DNA from: Duganella alba
GTDB taxonomy: Bacteria > Pseudomonadota > Gammaproteobacteria > Burkholderiales > Burkholderiaceae_D
Length of the DNA stretch: 64,000 nt
Direction of reading: 5' to 3'
NCBI RefSeq assembly: GCF_009674495.1
Contig: NZ_WKJN01000004.1
Coordinates: 246,173-310,172, forward strand
Position numbers and translations under genes: made by a program. Below, piece after piece: positions 32,086 to 40,752 of this stretch (positions are counted from its first letter, which is position 1; each line of letters opens with the position of its first letter). A model generated the notes under the pieces. It searched no databases and was not told the origin of the DNA. It was given only the letters and a program-made list of their open reading frames with translations.

Positions 32086-34337
32086 CAGAAGCGAGCCTTC
32101 ACGCGCAGACCCACGGTACGCGGACGAACCATGTACACCAGATTGCCCGGCTGGATGGGGATGGTATTGGCCGTCACGTCGCTGACCTTGGCGCCGTTGG
32201 TCAGGTTGGTGCCGAACAGGCCGAATTCATACGCGCCGCTCCGATAAGTCACGGTGGCGTTCAACGTATTCGACGACGGAATCTCCTCGTAACTGCCCTG
32301 CGCCGCCGCGAAGTTGGTGTAGGCGCTGCCGCGATGCGAATAGCTGGCCAGGAATCCCAGCTCATCGACACCGCGCACCGGCACGTAGTAGCTGGCGTTG
32401 ACGGTGGCGGCCAGACGCGGCGCATACGGCACACGGCTGTCCTCCGGGATGTTCTGCGCGGCGATGCCGGTGACCACGGTGCGCGTGGCGTAGGCGTGGT
32501 TGTAGGCCGCGCTGACGCCGACCGATGCGCGGCGCGTGATCTTGAACGCCGTCTCCAGTTCCAGCCCTTCGCTGCGGATCTTGCCGGCGTTCTGCGTGAA
32601 GTAGTAGGTGCACGGCAGCTTGTTAAAGACCTGCACGTCCTTCCATTCGATCAGGTAGGCGCTGGCGTTGAAGGTCAGGCGATGGTCGAGCAGCGTGTTC
32701 TTGGAGCCGGCCTCGAAGTTCCACAGGCTGTCCGGCGCAAACGTCGACGGTGCGTTGATACCACAGAAGTTGAATGGCACCGGCTGATTATTGCCGCCAT
32801 AGCGGAAACCCTTGCCCACCGAGGTATACAAGGTGTGGTCCGCATCGACATGATAGGCCGCCGCGAAGCGTGGATTGCCGCCGCGCGACGTCGCGCTGCT
32901 GGTGCTCAGTTCCGGCTGCCCCACCGGCGCGGCCGGCGTGGCGCCGACCAGATTGCCGAACAAGCCGGTAAAGCGCAGGTCGAAATCCTGCGTGCCACGG
33001 AACAGGCGCAGGCCGGCGGTCAGGTCCAGCTTATCCCACAGCGTGTAAGTGCCCTCGGCGAACAGCGCGGCCTGGCGCGACCTGGTGTTCTGCTGGCCGG
33101 AGAAGAAATCGTCCGGATTGAAAGCCAGTTCATTGGTCTGCGAGTTATAGCCGGGGAAGTTGTGGGTCGCCGCGAAGCGCGCGTCAAAGCCTTCGGTCGG
33201 TTCGTCCTGGCGCGTGTCGCGCTTGCCCGCTTCGAAGAAGGCGCCGGCGGTCCATTTGAACGGACCGTCGCCTTTGGAGCTCAATCGGAATTCCTGCGCA
33301 AAATCCTTGACTGCGTTGCCGATGGTGTAGGCGGCCTTCATCAGCGGGTCCTGGCCGCCAAAGATGAAGGCGGTGGCCGGATACTGCGCCGAGGTCACGT
33401 ACAGCGTATCGCGGTGCACATAGGAGGTGGACGACACCAGCTGCGCGCCGCCGAGGTCATAGTTCACGCCCAGGTTGTAGAGTTGCAGGCTGTCGTTGCT
33501 GGTCTGCGGTATCAGCGCAAAGGTGGTGAACGGCGCCAGGCCGCCGTAGGCGTCGTTGATGCCGCCCTTGGTGTTGGATGCGGTCACGCTGGCGTCGATC
33601 ACCAGGTCCGGCGACGCCTTGATGCGCAGCGCCACCCGGCCCTGATTGGTCGATACGGCGTTGGTGGTGGCGCCGTTGTACTGGTTGCGGATGTAGCCGG
33701 AGTCGTTGCCGGTGTAGGCTGTCAGGCGCAGCGCCGCCACATCATCCTTCAACGGCACGTTGACCATGCCGCGCAGGTTGTGGTTGGCGCCGCCGAATTT
33801 GGAGGTCTGCGAGCCGACCGCTTCCACGCTGCCGAAGAAATCGTTCAGCTCCGGCTTTTGCGTAATCTGACGCACCGCGCCGGCCATGGCGCCGGCGCCG
33901 AACAGCGTGCCCTGCGGCCCTTGCAGCACTTCCACGCGCTCCAGGTCCAGCACCTTCAGGTCCGGATTGCCGGATTTGAGCGTGACGGGCATGTCGTCCA
34001 CATATACCGCCACCAGCGACGAATCCTGCACCTCGGACGGCACGATGCCGCGCACGACCAGCCCGCGCATGGTGATGTTGTTGACGCCCGGCCCCTGCTC
34101 CTGCACCGACATGGCCGGCACCAGGTTGGCGATGTCGGTCAGGTTGCCCTGGCCGTAGCGCGTCAGGCTGTCCGGCTTGAGCACCGTGATGGCGGCCGGC
34201 ACCTGCTGCACGTCGACCGCCGTGGCGGCGCGCGTGGCGGTCACTTCAACCTTGTCTATTTTGTCCGAGTCCGGCTCGGCGGCGATGGCGACGCCGGCCG
34301 ACAAGGCCGCGACGGCCAGATAAGTACGCTTACTCAT
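32085..34337 (-). CDS. TonB-dependent receptor (desaturase operon)
   Basis: 750 residues. Signal peptide MSKRTYLAVAALSAGVAIAAE, plug from DKVEVTATRAATAVDVQQVP, LERVEVLQGPQGTLFGAGAMAGAVR as plug signature (about 120-145) and a barrel ending GLRVKARF. This belongs to the FecA/siderophore-like or carotenoid/terpenoid-type receptor branch (LQGPQGTLFG), different from the two receptors linked to sulfur genes. Start taken at the ATG 34337 with AAGGGAATTG upstream; a TTG at 34340 is adjacent. A TATACT -10 (34373-34368, minus strand) with a weak -35 is visible about 30 bases upstream. Confidence 0.92.
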   Translation of the reverse strand: MSKRTYLAVAALSAGVAIAAEPDSDKIDKVEVTATRAATAVDVQQVPAAITVLKPDSLTRYGQGNLTDIANLVPAMSVQEQGPGVNNITMRGLVVRGIVPSEVQDSSLVAVYVDDMPVTLKSGNPDLKVLDLERVEVLQGPQGTLFGAGAMAGAVRQITQKPELNDFFGSVEAVGSQTSKFGGANHNLRGMVNVPLKDDVAALRLTAYTGNDSGYIRNQYNGATTNAVSTNQGRVALRIKASPDLVIDASVTASNTKGGINDAYGGLAPFTTFALIPQTSNDSLQLYNLGVNYDLGGAQLVSSTSYVHRDTLYVTSAQYPATAFIFGGQDPLMKAAYTIGNAVKDFAQEFRLSSKGDGPFKWTAGAFFEAGKRDTRQDEPTEGFDARFAATHNFPGYNSQTNELAFNPDDFFSGQQNTRSRQAALFAEGTYTLWDKLDLTAGLRLFRGTQDFDLRFTGLFGNLVGATPAAPVGQPELSTSSATSRGGNPRFAAAYHVDADHTLYTSVGKGFRYGGNNQPVPFNFCGINAPSTFAPDSLWNFEAGSKNTLLDHRLTFNASAYLIEWKDVQVFNKLPCTYYFTQNAGKIRSEGLELETAFKITRRASVGVSAAYNHAYATRTVVTGIAAQNIPEDSRVPYAPRLAATVNASYYVPVRGVDELGFLASYSHRGSAYTNFAAAQGSYEEIPSSNTLNATVTYRSGAYEFGLFGTNLTNGAKVSDVTANTIPIQPGNLVYMVRPRTVGLRVKARF

Positions 34338-34491
34338 CAATTCCCTTTTGATTTTCTCCCAAAAGTAAGTATATGGAGAGCCAACCCATCAGGAAACGAA
34401 TTAAAACAAGCTTCTTTATGCAAAATTCGCGTAGTCGTGTAGGTGAGGCAGCGTACAGCCGCAGCCACACCGGGCGCGCAAAATAAAGTCT

Positions 34492-34698
34492 ATGGATACG
34501 CACACCAACAACAGCAAACCACGCAAGTACCACCCGGCCGCTTACGCGATGCACAGGCAGATGGTGGCGGTACGCAGGACGATTTCAGCGCCGACGGTGG
34601 AGGAATCGCAGGCGGCGGCCCGCTGGGCGCAGGCGTGGTATCAACTGGTGCAGCGCAAGCTGGATCAACTTCAGCATGCGCCGCGCTATTTGCACTAG
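34492..34698 (+). CDS. Possible small protein of unknown function
   Basis: A 68-residue open frame from an ATG at 34492, in the space between the receptor operon and the Crp-like gene. Composition (MDTHTNNSKPRKYHPAAYAM, then an Ala/Gln/Trp-rich helix AARWAQAWYQLVQRKLDQLQ) looks like a real small helical protein and not like translated intergenic DNA. There is no convincing Shine-Dalgarno. No family recognised. It may equally be non-coding. Confidence 0.4.
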   Translation: MDTHTNNSKPRKYHPAAYAMHRQMVAVRRTISAPTVEESQAAARWAQAWYQLVQRKLDQLQHAPRYLH

Positions 34699-34720
34699 GA
34701 CGTGCACTAGGACGGCGCCC

Positions 34721-34781
34721 GTCGTTCCCGCGCAGGCGGGACCCATATGGCGAGTGTCGTTCCCGCGCAGGCGGAAACGAC
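34721..34781. repeat. Pair of REP-like palindromes
   Basis: The 19-base sequence GTCGTTCCCGCGCAGGCGG occurs twice (34721-34739 and 34756-34774). The second copy continues into GAAACGAC and folds into a stem of 11 pairs with one mismatch around a GCAG loop (34756-34781). The first forms a 6-bp stem (34726-34741). Placed 10 bases after the stop of the minus-strand Crp-like gene, without a T run. It resembles dispersed extragenic palindromes and may protect or end that transcript. Confidence 0.65.
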
Positions 34782-34791
34782 GGGGGCAGGG

Positions 34792-35535
34792 TCAGGCTGG
34801 GGAGTAGCAGCTGCCGGCGCGACGCTCCATGCCGGCGCGGTCGATCACGGTGACGGTGCCGCGACGGTATTCGATCAAGCCTTCTTCCTGCAGCTTGCCG
34901 GCGCAGCAGGTGATGGATTCGCGGCGCACGCCCAGCATGTTGGCGATCATCTCCTGGGTCACTTTCAGTTCGTTCGACAGGGAGCGGTCCAGGCGCTCCA
35001 GCAGCCAGCGGCACAGGCGCTGCTCGATGCTGCCGTGACGGACACCGGCAACGGTTTGCGCCAGTTGGGCAAACAGCGCGCTGGTGTGACGCATCAGCTG
35101 CTGCGCCAGTGCACCGCCGCTGAAGAAGGCCTGGCGCAGCACCGACGATTTGATGCGGTAGCCGTAGCCGCTGGTCTGCACCACGGCGCAGCAGTTGGCG
35201 CGCTCGTTTTCATACATCGTGACGCCGACCACGCCTTCGCGGCCGACCACGGCCACTTCGGCGGCGCCGCCCTCTTCGGTCTCATACTGCAGCGAGACGA
35301 TGGCGTTGGTCGGGAAGTAGGCGTATTCCATCAGTTCGCCCGAGTCGAACAGGCGTTTGCCGGCTTCCAGCGGCACCAGGTCCAGGTGCACGAACAGGTC
35401 GATCAGTTCCTCGCGCGACAGGCCGCGCAGCAGTTCGTTCTGCTGGGCGCCGGTCAGGCTGATGACCGGCGTGGCGGTTTGCTGCATCGCACGTGGGATG
35501 CTGGCGGAAACGGAAGTCTGATTAGCTGCGTACAT
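34792..35535 (-). CDS. Crp/Fnr-family transcriptional regulator
   Basis: 247 residues. Cyclic-nucleotide-binding-like beta-roll from LFVHLDLVPLEAGKRLFDSG (about 45) to about 150, dimerisation helix, then a C-terminal helix-turn-helix VTQEMIANMLGVRRESITCC (about 193-212). The ligand-binding roll lacks an obvious cAMP phosphate motif (no RPRSA-like segment) and the Fnr iron-sulfur cysteines are absent, so the signal is unknown; cyclic-di-GMP is possible given the exopolysaccharide genes. Start at 35535 fits GAGG upstream better than the ATG at 35547. Its promoter carries a dyad suggesting autoregulation. Confidence 0.88.
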   Translation of the reverse strand: MYAANQTSVSASIPRAMQQTATPVISLTGAQQNELLRGLSREELIDLFVHLDLVPLEAGKRLFDSGELMEYAYFPTNAIVSLQYETEEGGAAEVAVVGREGVVGVTMYENERANCCAVVQTSGYGYRIKSSVLRQAFFSGGALAQQLMRHTSALFAQLAQTVAGVRHGSIEQRLCRWLLERLDRSLSNELKVTQEMIANMLGVRRESITCCAGKLQEEGLIEYRRGTVTVIDRAGMERRAGSCYSPA

Positions 35536-35587
35536 GGCGTGCCTCATCTGTTTGTTTGTGTTCGATGGGTCACACTATATCCCCGCT

Positions 35588-35613
35588 ATGTGCGCTCTAT
35601 TATAGGAGCACAT
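35588..35613 (-). promoter_or_regulatory. Promoter -10 flanked by a dyad, probable autoregulation of the Crp-like gene
   Basis: A perfect -10 hexamer TATAAT (35604-35599, minus strand) is enclosed by the near-perfect arms ATGTGCGCTCT (35588-35598) and AGGAGCACAT (35604-35613). The -35 region is weak. A dimeric Crp-type regulator bound to this dyad would block the promoter. The predicted transcript would begin about 57 bases before the ATG. Confidence 0.5.
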
Positions 35614-35648
35614 ACGCGCCATATGTAGGCTGGGAACATAGCATCGTG

Positions 35649-37916
35649 TCAGCCTGATCCTACGAGGCGCTGGACATCGCTATCGTGATAGCGGTAGCCA
35701 TAGCTGCTCAAGCGCAGGTACAGGTCGTTGAAAATCAGCCCGTGCAGGGGCGCGTTGGCCTGATTCAGCCGCCGCACCGCCTCCAGGATGTCGGTCTGGC
35801 CGTTGACGCCGGCCCGCGCCACCAGGTACACGGCGCCGGCCTGGGCGCCGATCACTAGCGCGTCGGCCAGGGCCAACACCGGCGGCGGATCGAGCAGAAT
35901 CAGGTCATATTCGGCCCCGGCGCGCTCCAGCAAGGCGCCAAAGCTGGCATGCATCAGGAACTCGGCGCGGCCGGACGGCAGGCTGCCGGTGGCGATGAAA
36001 TCCAGGTTGGCCAGCACATTGCGGTGAACGATCTGCGCCAGCGGCGCCTGCTCCACCAGCGCTTCGCTCAGTCCCGGCGCGTGCGCCAGCCCGAAATAGC
36101 GGTGCAGGCTGCCGTTGCGCCAATCGGCGTCGATCAGCAGCACGCGCTTGCCGCTGGCCGCCGTCACCGCCGCCAGGTTGGCCGTCAGGAAGGACTTGCC
36201 CTGCCCCGGCAAGGGACTGCTCAACATCACCGCCTTGTTCTTGAAGCCCGGCAGCGCATGCAGCAGCGCGGTGCGGAACACGCGTAGCGCTTCCACCGCC
36301 ACATCGTCCGGCGCGTCGGTCGCCAGCAGCGGCAGCATGGGCTGGTCCTTTCGACGGCCGGCGCGCGCCAGCGCATCTTGCGCGCTGCTGTGCGGCACCA
36401 CCGCGTGCACCACGCTGGCGCCCAGCAGCTGTTCGACGCGCTGCGGATCGCGGATGCCGCCGCGCCAGTAGTCGCGCGCCAATGCCGCCACGCAGCCCAG
36501 CAGCAGGCCGGCGCCGGCGCCGGCGGCGACGATCAGCGGCCGGTTGGGCCGCAGCGGCTTGTCCGGCGCCACCGGCGCATCCACCAGCCGAACATTGCTG
36601 ACCTGCCCGGCCGACACCAGCCGCAGCTGCTGCGCCGTGTTGGACAGCGCCGTGTACAGCTCCGTGTTGACCTTGATCTCGCGCGCCATGCGTGCCGCGT
36701 CCTGTTCCAGCGCCGGCAGGCTTTCGATGCGGCGCGTCGCTTCGGCGATCTCGCGGTCCACGCCGCGCAACTGCGCCGCCACGCCCTGCACGATCGGATG
36801 CTCACTGGTGTAGCGCGCCAGCAGCTCGGTGCGTTTCTGTTCCAGATCGGCGCGGCGCTGCTGCGCGGCGGCCACGCGCTGCAGGCTGATGCGCGCTTCC
36901 TCCGCCAGATCGATGGTGCCGTGCGCCGTGCGGAAGCGGCTGTACTGGTCTTCCGACTGCTCCAGCCGCTGGCGCAGTTCCGGCAGCTGGCCGTTGAGGA
37001 AGGCCAGCGAGCGTTCCGCCTCCTCCACCTTGCGGGCGCGGTTCTGGCGCAGGTATTCGCGGCCGATCTCGCTCAACGTGTCGCGCGACAGCTGTGGCGC
37101 ATCGCCGCGCAGCCGCACCGAGATCACGCCGGACTGGCGTCCCTGCTCGCTGACCGTCATGGCGCGCTGGACGCGCTCCACCGCCGCCTGCGGCGTGATG
37201 CGCATCAGCCGGAAGCGCGTGCCGGGCAGGGCTTGCAGCCGCTGCACCGTCAGCACCAGCGTGCCGTTCGGCGTGGCCACCGACAGCGGCCAGCCGACGC
37301 GGCCGGTGGCGGCGATGCCATCCTCCTCGCTGGACAGGTCGTAGCCATCGCCGGCACGCGCGGTGAGCGTGAAGCCGTGGCCCAGCAACGGCTCGGGCAC
37401 GGCAAACTCGCCGACCACGATGCGCTCGCCGCCCCAGCCATAGCCGCCGTAGCCGAACACGCCGGGCGGCAGCAAGGGCGGGCCCGGCCAGTCACCGAGC
37501 CAGCGTTCCAGCAGCGGCAGGTAGTTGGGCGCGGCGTCCAGGTCCAGCCGCAGGCGCAGCACGGCCGGCTCGATCACGGCGCGCGAGCGCAGCAGTTCCA
37601 TTTCCGCCACCGCCTCCTTCTTGGTGTCGAACAGCGATGACACGTCGTTGAGGATGTTGCGCGAGGCGTTGGGGCTGACCTCTTCCACATGAAACAGCAT
37701 ATTGGCCTCGTACACCGGGCGCGCCACCAGCGCGTACAGCGCGGCGGCCAGCAGGCACAGCGCCGCCACCGAGACGATCAGCCAGCGATGCGCGCGCAGC
37801 ACGTCCAGGTGATGGCGCAGGTCGAGCGCTTCATCGACGGCGGCGCGCTGCGGAATCGGCGTGCCGGCGATGCGCAGCACTTCGCGCGGCTGGCGGGAGA
37901 GGACGGGTAGCGGCAT
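35649..37916 (-). CDS. Exopolysaccharide tyrosine autokinase (BY-kinase, Wzc-like)
   Basis: 755 residues. Inner-membrane chain-length/co-polymerase with fused kinase: Wzz domain with TM1 (WLIVSVAALCLLAAALYALV, about 45-64), a long periplasmic coiled coil (VEEAERSLAFLNGQLPELRQ region, about 285-400), TM2 (PLIVAAGAGAGLLLGCVAAL, about 458-478) and a C-terminal kinase. Kinase motifs are Walker A PLPGQGKSF (about 578), A' VLLIDADWR and Walker B ILLDPPPVL. The final segment LYLRLSSYGYRYHD holds a Tyr cluster for autophosphorylation. It controls polymer length and export with the Wza-like protein encoded 15 bases upstream. Confidence 0.92.
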   Translation of the reverse strand: MPLPVLSRQPREVLRIAGTPIPQRAAVDEALDLRHHLDVLRAHRWLIVSVAALCLLAAALYALVARPVYEANMLFHVEEVSPNASRNILNDVSSLFDTKKEAVAEMELLRSRAVIEPAVLRLRLDLDAAPNYLPLLERWLGDWPGPPLLPPGVFGYGGYGWGGERIVVGEFAVPEPLLGHGFTLTARAGDGYDLSSEEDGIAATGRVGWPLSVATPNGTLVLTVQRLQALPGTRFRLMRITPQAAVERVQRAMTVSEQGRQSGVISVRLRGDAPQLSRDTLSEIGREYLRQNRARKVEEAERSLAFLNGQLPELRQRLEQSEDQYSRFRTAHGTIDLAEEARISLQRVAAAQQRRADLEQKRTELLARYTSEHPIVQGVAAQLRGVDREIAEATRRIESLPALEQDAARMAREIKVNTELYTALSNTAQQLRLVSAGQVSNVRLVDAPVAPDKPLRPNRPLIVAAGAGAGLLLGCVAALARDYWRGGIRDPQRVEQLLGASVVHAVVPHSSAQDALARAGRRKDQPMLPLLATDAPDDVAVEALRVFRTALLHALPGFKNKAVMLSSPLPGQGKSFLTANLAAVTAASGKRVLLIDADWRNGSLHRYFGLAHAPGLSEALVEQAPLAQIVHRNVLANLDFIATGSLPSGRAEFLMHASFGALLERAGAEYDLILLDPPPVLALADALVIGAQAGAVYLVARAGVNGQTDILEAVRRLNQANAPLHGLIFNDLYLRLSSYGYRYHDSDVQRLVGSG

Positions 37917-37931
37917 GGCGCAGGCCTCCGT

Positions 37932-39017
37932 TCAGCGCGCGGCGCCCACCACCGACGACAGCGCGCCGGGGAAGATCTGGCTGATATTGCGGTGCCAGTT
38001 GGCCAGCCGCGTCGCCGCCACGTAGACCACGTCGCGCGGCTCCAGCTCGAAGGCCTCGGCCATCGCCAGCGCCCCCGGCGCGCGCGCGTCGAGCTGGAAC
38101 ACCTGCGGTTCGCCGCCGGCGCGTCGCACCACGTAGACTTGGCGGCCATCGCCCTGCGGCGTCAGGCCGCCGGCCTCGCCCATGGCTTCGTTCAGCGTCA
38201 GGCGGCCGTTGTGCATGGTCAGCGCGCGCGGCGCCACCACCTCGCCGGAGATGAACACCTTGCTTTCGTCGCGCGACGGCACCTGCAGCACATCGCCATG
38301 CCGCAGCAGGATGCGGGCGGGATTGACGCCCTGCTGCATCAGCTGCGGCAGATTGAGCAGGTAGCGCTGCTCGCCGCGCGCCAGCAGCAGCCGGCTCTGG
38401 TCGGCCGTCGGCAGCGGTCCGCCGGCGCGGTTCATCGCTTCCACCAGCGTCATCGGCAGGTCGTTGATGGCCTGCAGGCCGGGATTCCTGACCTCGCCGT
38501 CGATGTAGATGCGCTGGCTGCGGTAGGACTGCACGCGCAGCGTCACCACCGGGTTGCTGATGTAGCGCGCCAGCCGTTCCGCCAGCAGCGCGCGCGCCTG
38601 CTCCTCGGTCAGGCCGGCCAGCCGCAGCTCGCCGGCGTAGGGGAACTGCACCAGCCCGTCGTGATCGACCACAAAGCCGGCCGCCGGCACGCCGGCGCCA
38701 TCGCCGGCCGGCGGCGCCGACTGCGCCTGCGCAGCCGGCGCGCCGGCGCCCAGCTCCGGGTGATCCCACACCACGATGGTCAGGATGTCGCCGTGGCCGA
38801 TCTGGTACGGCGACGGCGTGTCGCCCAGCAGGCCGCCGATGTCCTGCCGGCTGCGCCGCGTGCGCCGCTGCTGCTCGGCCTGCAACCAGGGCGCATTGAT
38901 CATTTGCACGGACACCGACGCCCCGGCGTCGGCCGGCGCCTCCTCGGCCATATAGCCCTGGCTGCCGGCGCACGCCGCCAACGCCGCAGCAAACAAGCAC
39001 AGCCAATAGATTCTCAT
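37932..39017 (-). CDS. Polysaccharide export outer-membrane lipoprotein (Wza-like)
   Basis: 361 residues. Lipoprotein signal MRIYWLCLFAAALAACAGSQ (lipobox AAC, Cys 16), then a polysaccharide export domain (IGHGDILTIVVWDHPELGAG, about 75) and SLBB-type repeats (VRNPGLQAINDLPMTLVEAM near 183, FISGEVVAPRALTMHNGRLT near 255). The C-terminal RLANWHRNISQIFP is the amphipathic segment that forms the outer-membrane helix barrel in Wza. First gene of the two-gene export unit with the BY-kinase downstream, divergent from the discoidin lipoprotein gene. It forms the outer-membrane exit channel. Confidence 0.92.
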   Translation of the reverse strand: MRIYWLCLFAAALAACAGSQGYMAEEAPADAGASVSVQMINAPWLQAEQQRRTRRSRQDIGGLLGDTPSPYQIGHGDILTIVVWDHPELGAGAPAAQAQSAPPAGDGAGVPAAGFVVDHDGLVQFPYAGELRLAGLTEEQARALLAERLARYISNPVVTLRVQSYRSQRIYIDGEVRNPGLQAINDLPMTLVEAMNRAGGPLPTADQSRLLLARGEQRYLLNLPQLMQQGVNPARILLRHGDVLQVPSRDESKVFISGEVVAPRALTMHNGRLTLNEAMGEAGGLTPQGDGRQVYVVRRAGGEPQVFQLDARAPGALAMAEAFELEPRDVVYVAATRLANWHRNISQIFPGALSSVVGAAR

Positions 39018-39225
39018 CCGGCCCTCCCCTTGATCCAGTCTAGGCTAGCCAGCCGTCCGCGCACGCAACTGCGCTGCATCAAGCGTGCAGCGGGAACTCA
39101 TCGTGCCATGCAGACACAAGCAGTGACATTTTCCCTACGTAAAAATAATCCGTTTCCTATCCGAACCAAGCCATTTGATCCAAGTCAAAACCTATTCATT
39201 CATCACGAAAATGAGGGAACTTTTT

Positions 39226-40749
39226 ATGTTCAAACCACTTCACTTCCATGCGACGCTGTTGAGTTCCACCCTGCTGGCTGCCTGTGGCGGCGGCAATGGC
39301 ACGGAGCCGGCGGCCACACCAACCGATCAACTGGCGGCCGCGGTCGTCACAGGTCAGGAGAACACTGCCATGGAAGCCACCACCCCGCCCGTCACCACGC
39401 TGGCCGCCGCCACGGCCGCCACGCCCAACCTGGCCTTGTACAAACAGGTCACCGTCTCGTCGTCGGAAAGCAGCGCCACCGGCGGCGCCTATGCGGTCGA
39501 CGGCCAGGACGGCACCCGCTGGAGCTCGCAGTTCAGCGACGCCCAATGGCTCACGGTCGACCTCGGCGCGGCCACCACCGTCAACCATGTCACGCTGCAA
39601 TGGGAAACGGCTTACGCCAAATCCTTCACCGTGCAGACGTCCACCGACAACGTCAACTGGAAGACGGTGTACAGCAACGCCAACGGCGGCGGCGGCACCG
39701 AGGAAGCCCGCTTCACCGCCACCAGCGCGCGCTGGGTGCGCATGAACGGCGTCAAGCGCGCCACGGCGTGGGGCTATTCCCTCTATGAATTCAAGGTCTT
39801 CAACGACAGCGGCAGCACGCCGTCCAATCCGCTGCCGACCGACGCCATCTTTGCGCCGGGCAGCTTCTGGTACAAGGAGATTCCGAAAAGCGTGACACTG
39901 CACGCCAACTCGGCCGGCTTCACCGCGGACTTCCGGCGCCAGATCAGCGCGTATTACGGCAACGTCACCATCAACACCACCGCCTACGCCAGCCCGGTGT
40001 TCCAGCCGGCGGCCGGCATCAGCAACGTCAAGGTCACGCAGTGGGATTGCCAGCACAAGGGCTATCTCGATTCCAGCCTGGCGCAGCAGTGGAGCGCGGT
40101 GCCGATTCCGTCGAACGCCACGCCGTCCGACGGCACCGACGGCGAGATGACCATCTACCAGCCGTCCAGCAATACGCTGTGGGAATTCTGGCAGACGCGC
40201 AAGGTCAACGGCCAGTGGCAGGCCTGCTGGGGCGGCCGCATGACGAATGTTTCGGCCAGCAGCGGCATCTGGCCGCAAGGCTACGGCACCACCGCCACCG
40301 GCCTGCCCTTCATCGGCGGCCAGATCACGGCCGAGGAACTGCGGCGCGGCGAGATCCGCCACGTGATCGGCATCGCGCTGGTGGACCTGGAACGAGCCGG
40401 CGTGGTCTCGTGGCCGGCCAACCGCTCGGACGGCTACAATCCGGGCAACGCGGCCAACCGCATTCCGGAAGGTTCGCGCTTCCGCCTCGATCCCAACCTC
40501 AATGTCGACAGCCTGAACCTGCATCCGGTGGCGCGCACCATCGCCAGGGCCGCGCAGAAGTACGGCTTTGTGGTGTGGGACAAGGCCGGCGCGATTTCGC
40601 TGCGGGTGCAGAATCCGAAGTCGTACACGGCGCTGGGCCAGCCCGATCCATATGCCGCGCTGTTCAACGGCACGCCGAACTACGCCATCCTCAACGGCTT
40701 CCCGTGGGATAAGCTGCAGTTCCTGCCGAAGGACTACGGCAAGCCGTAA
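39226..40749 (+). CDS. Lipoprotein with discoidin (F5/8 type C) domain, function unknown
   Basis: 507 residues. Lipoprotein signal MFKPLHFHATLLSSTLLAAC (Cys 20). Residues about 70-195 are a galactose-binding-like discoidin domain: NLALYKQVTVSSSESSATGG, AVDGQDGTRWSSQFSDAQWL and the closing RWVRMNGVKRATAWGYSLYE. The remaining 300 residues (MTIYQPSSNTLWEFWQTRKV, GGQITAEELRRGEIRHVIGI and more) resemble uncharacterised secreted proteins, perhaps a beta-jelly-roll; I do not recognise an enzyme motif with certainty. GAGGGAA precedes the ATG at 39226. Its place inside the exopolysaccharide cluster suggests binding, anchoring or trimming of the polymer outside the cell. Confidence 0.75.
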   Translation: MFKPLHFHATLLSSTLLAACGGGNGTEPAATPTDQLAAAVVTGQENTAMEATTPPVTTLAAATAATPNLALYKQVTVSSSESSATGGAYAVDGQDGTRWSSQFSDAQWLTVDLGAATTVNHVTLQWETAYAKSFTVQTSTDNVNWKTVYSNANGGGGTEEARFTATSARWVRMNGVKRATAWGYSLYEFKVFNDSGSTPSNPLPTDAIFAPGSFWYKEIPKSVTLHANSAGFTADFRRQISAYYGNVTINTTAYASPVFQPAAGISNVKVTQWDCQHKGYLDSSLAQQWSAVPIPSNATPSDGTDGEMTIYQPSSNTLWEFWQTRKVNGQWQACWGGRMTNVSASSGIWPQGYGTTATGLPFIGGQITAEELRRGEIRHVIGIALVDLERAGVVSWPANRSDGYNPGNAANRIPEGSRFRLDPNLNVDSLNLHPVARTIARAAQKYGFVVWDKAGAISLRVQNPKSYTALGQPDPYAALFNGTPNYAILNGFPWDKLQFLPKDYGKP

Positions 40750-40752
40750 GCC

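Noticed and set aside
32334..34442. Plus-strand open frame of about 702 codons
   Set aside because: Antisense to a full TonB receptor with signal peptide, plug and terminal Phe; no domain in the plus frame.
34721..34781. CRISPR-like repeat pair
   Set aside because: Only two copies with a 16-base gap, each self-complementary, and no cas genes; better explained as REP-type palindromes.
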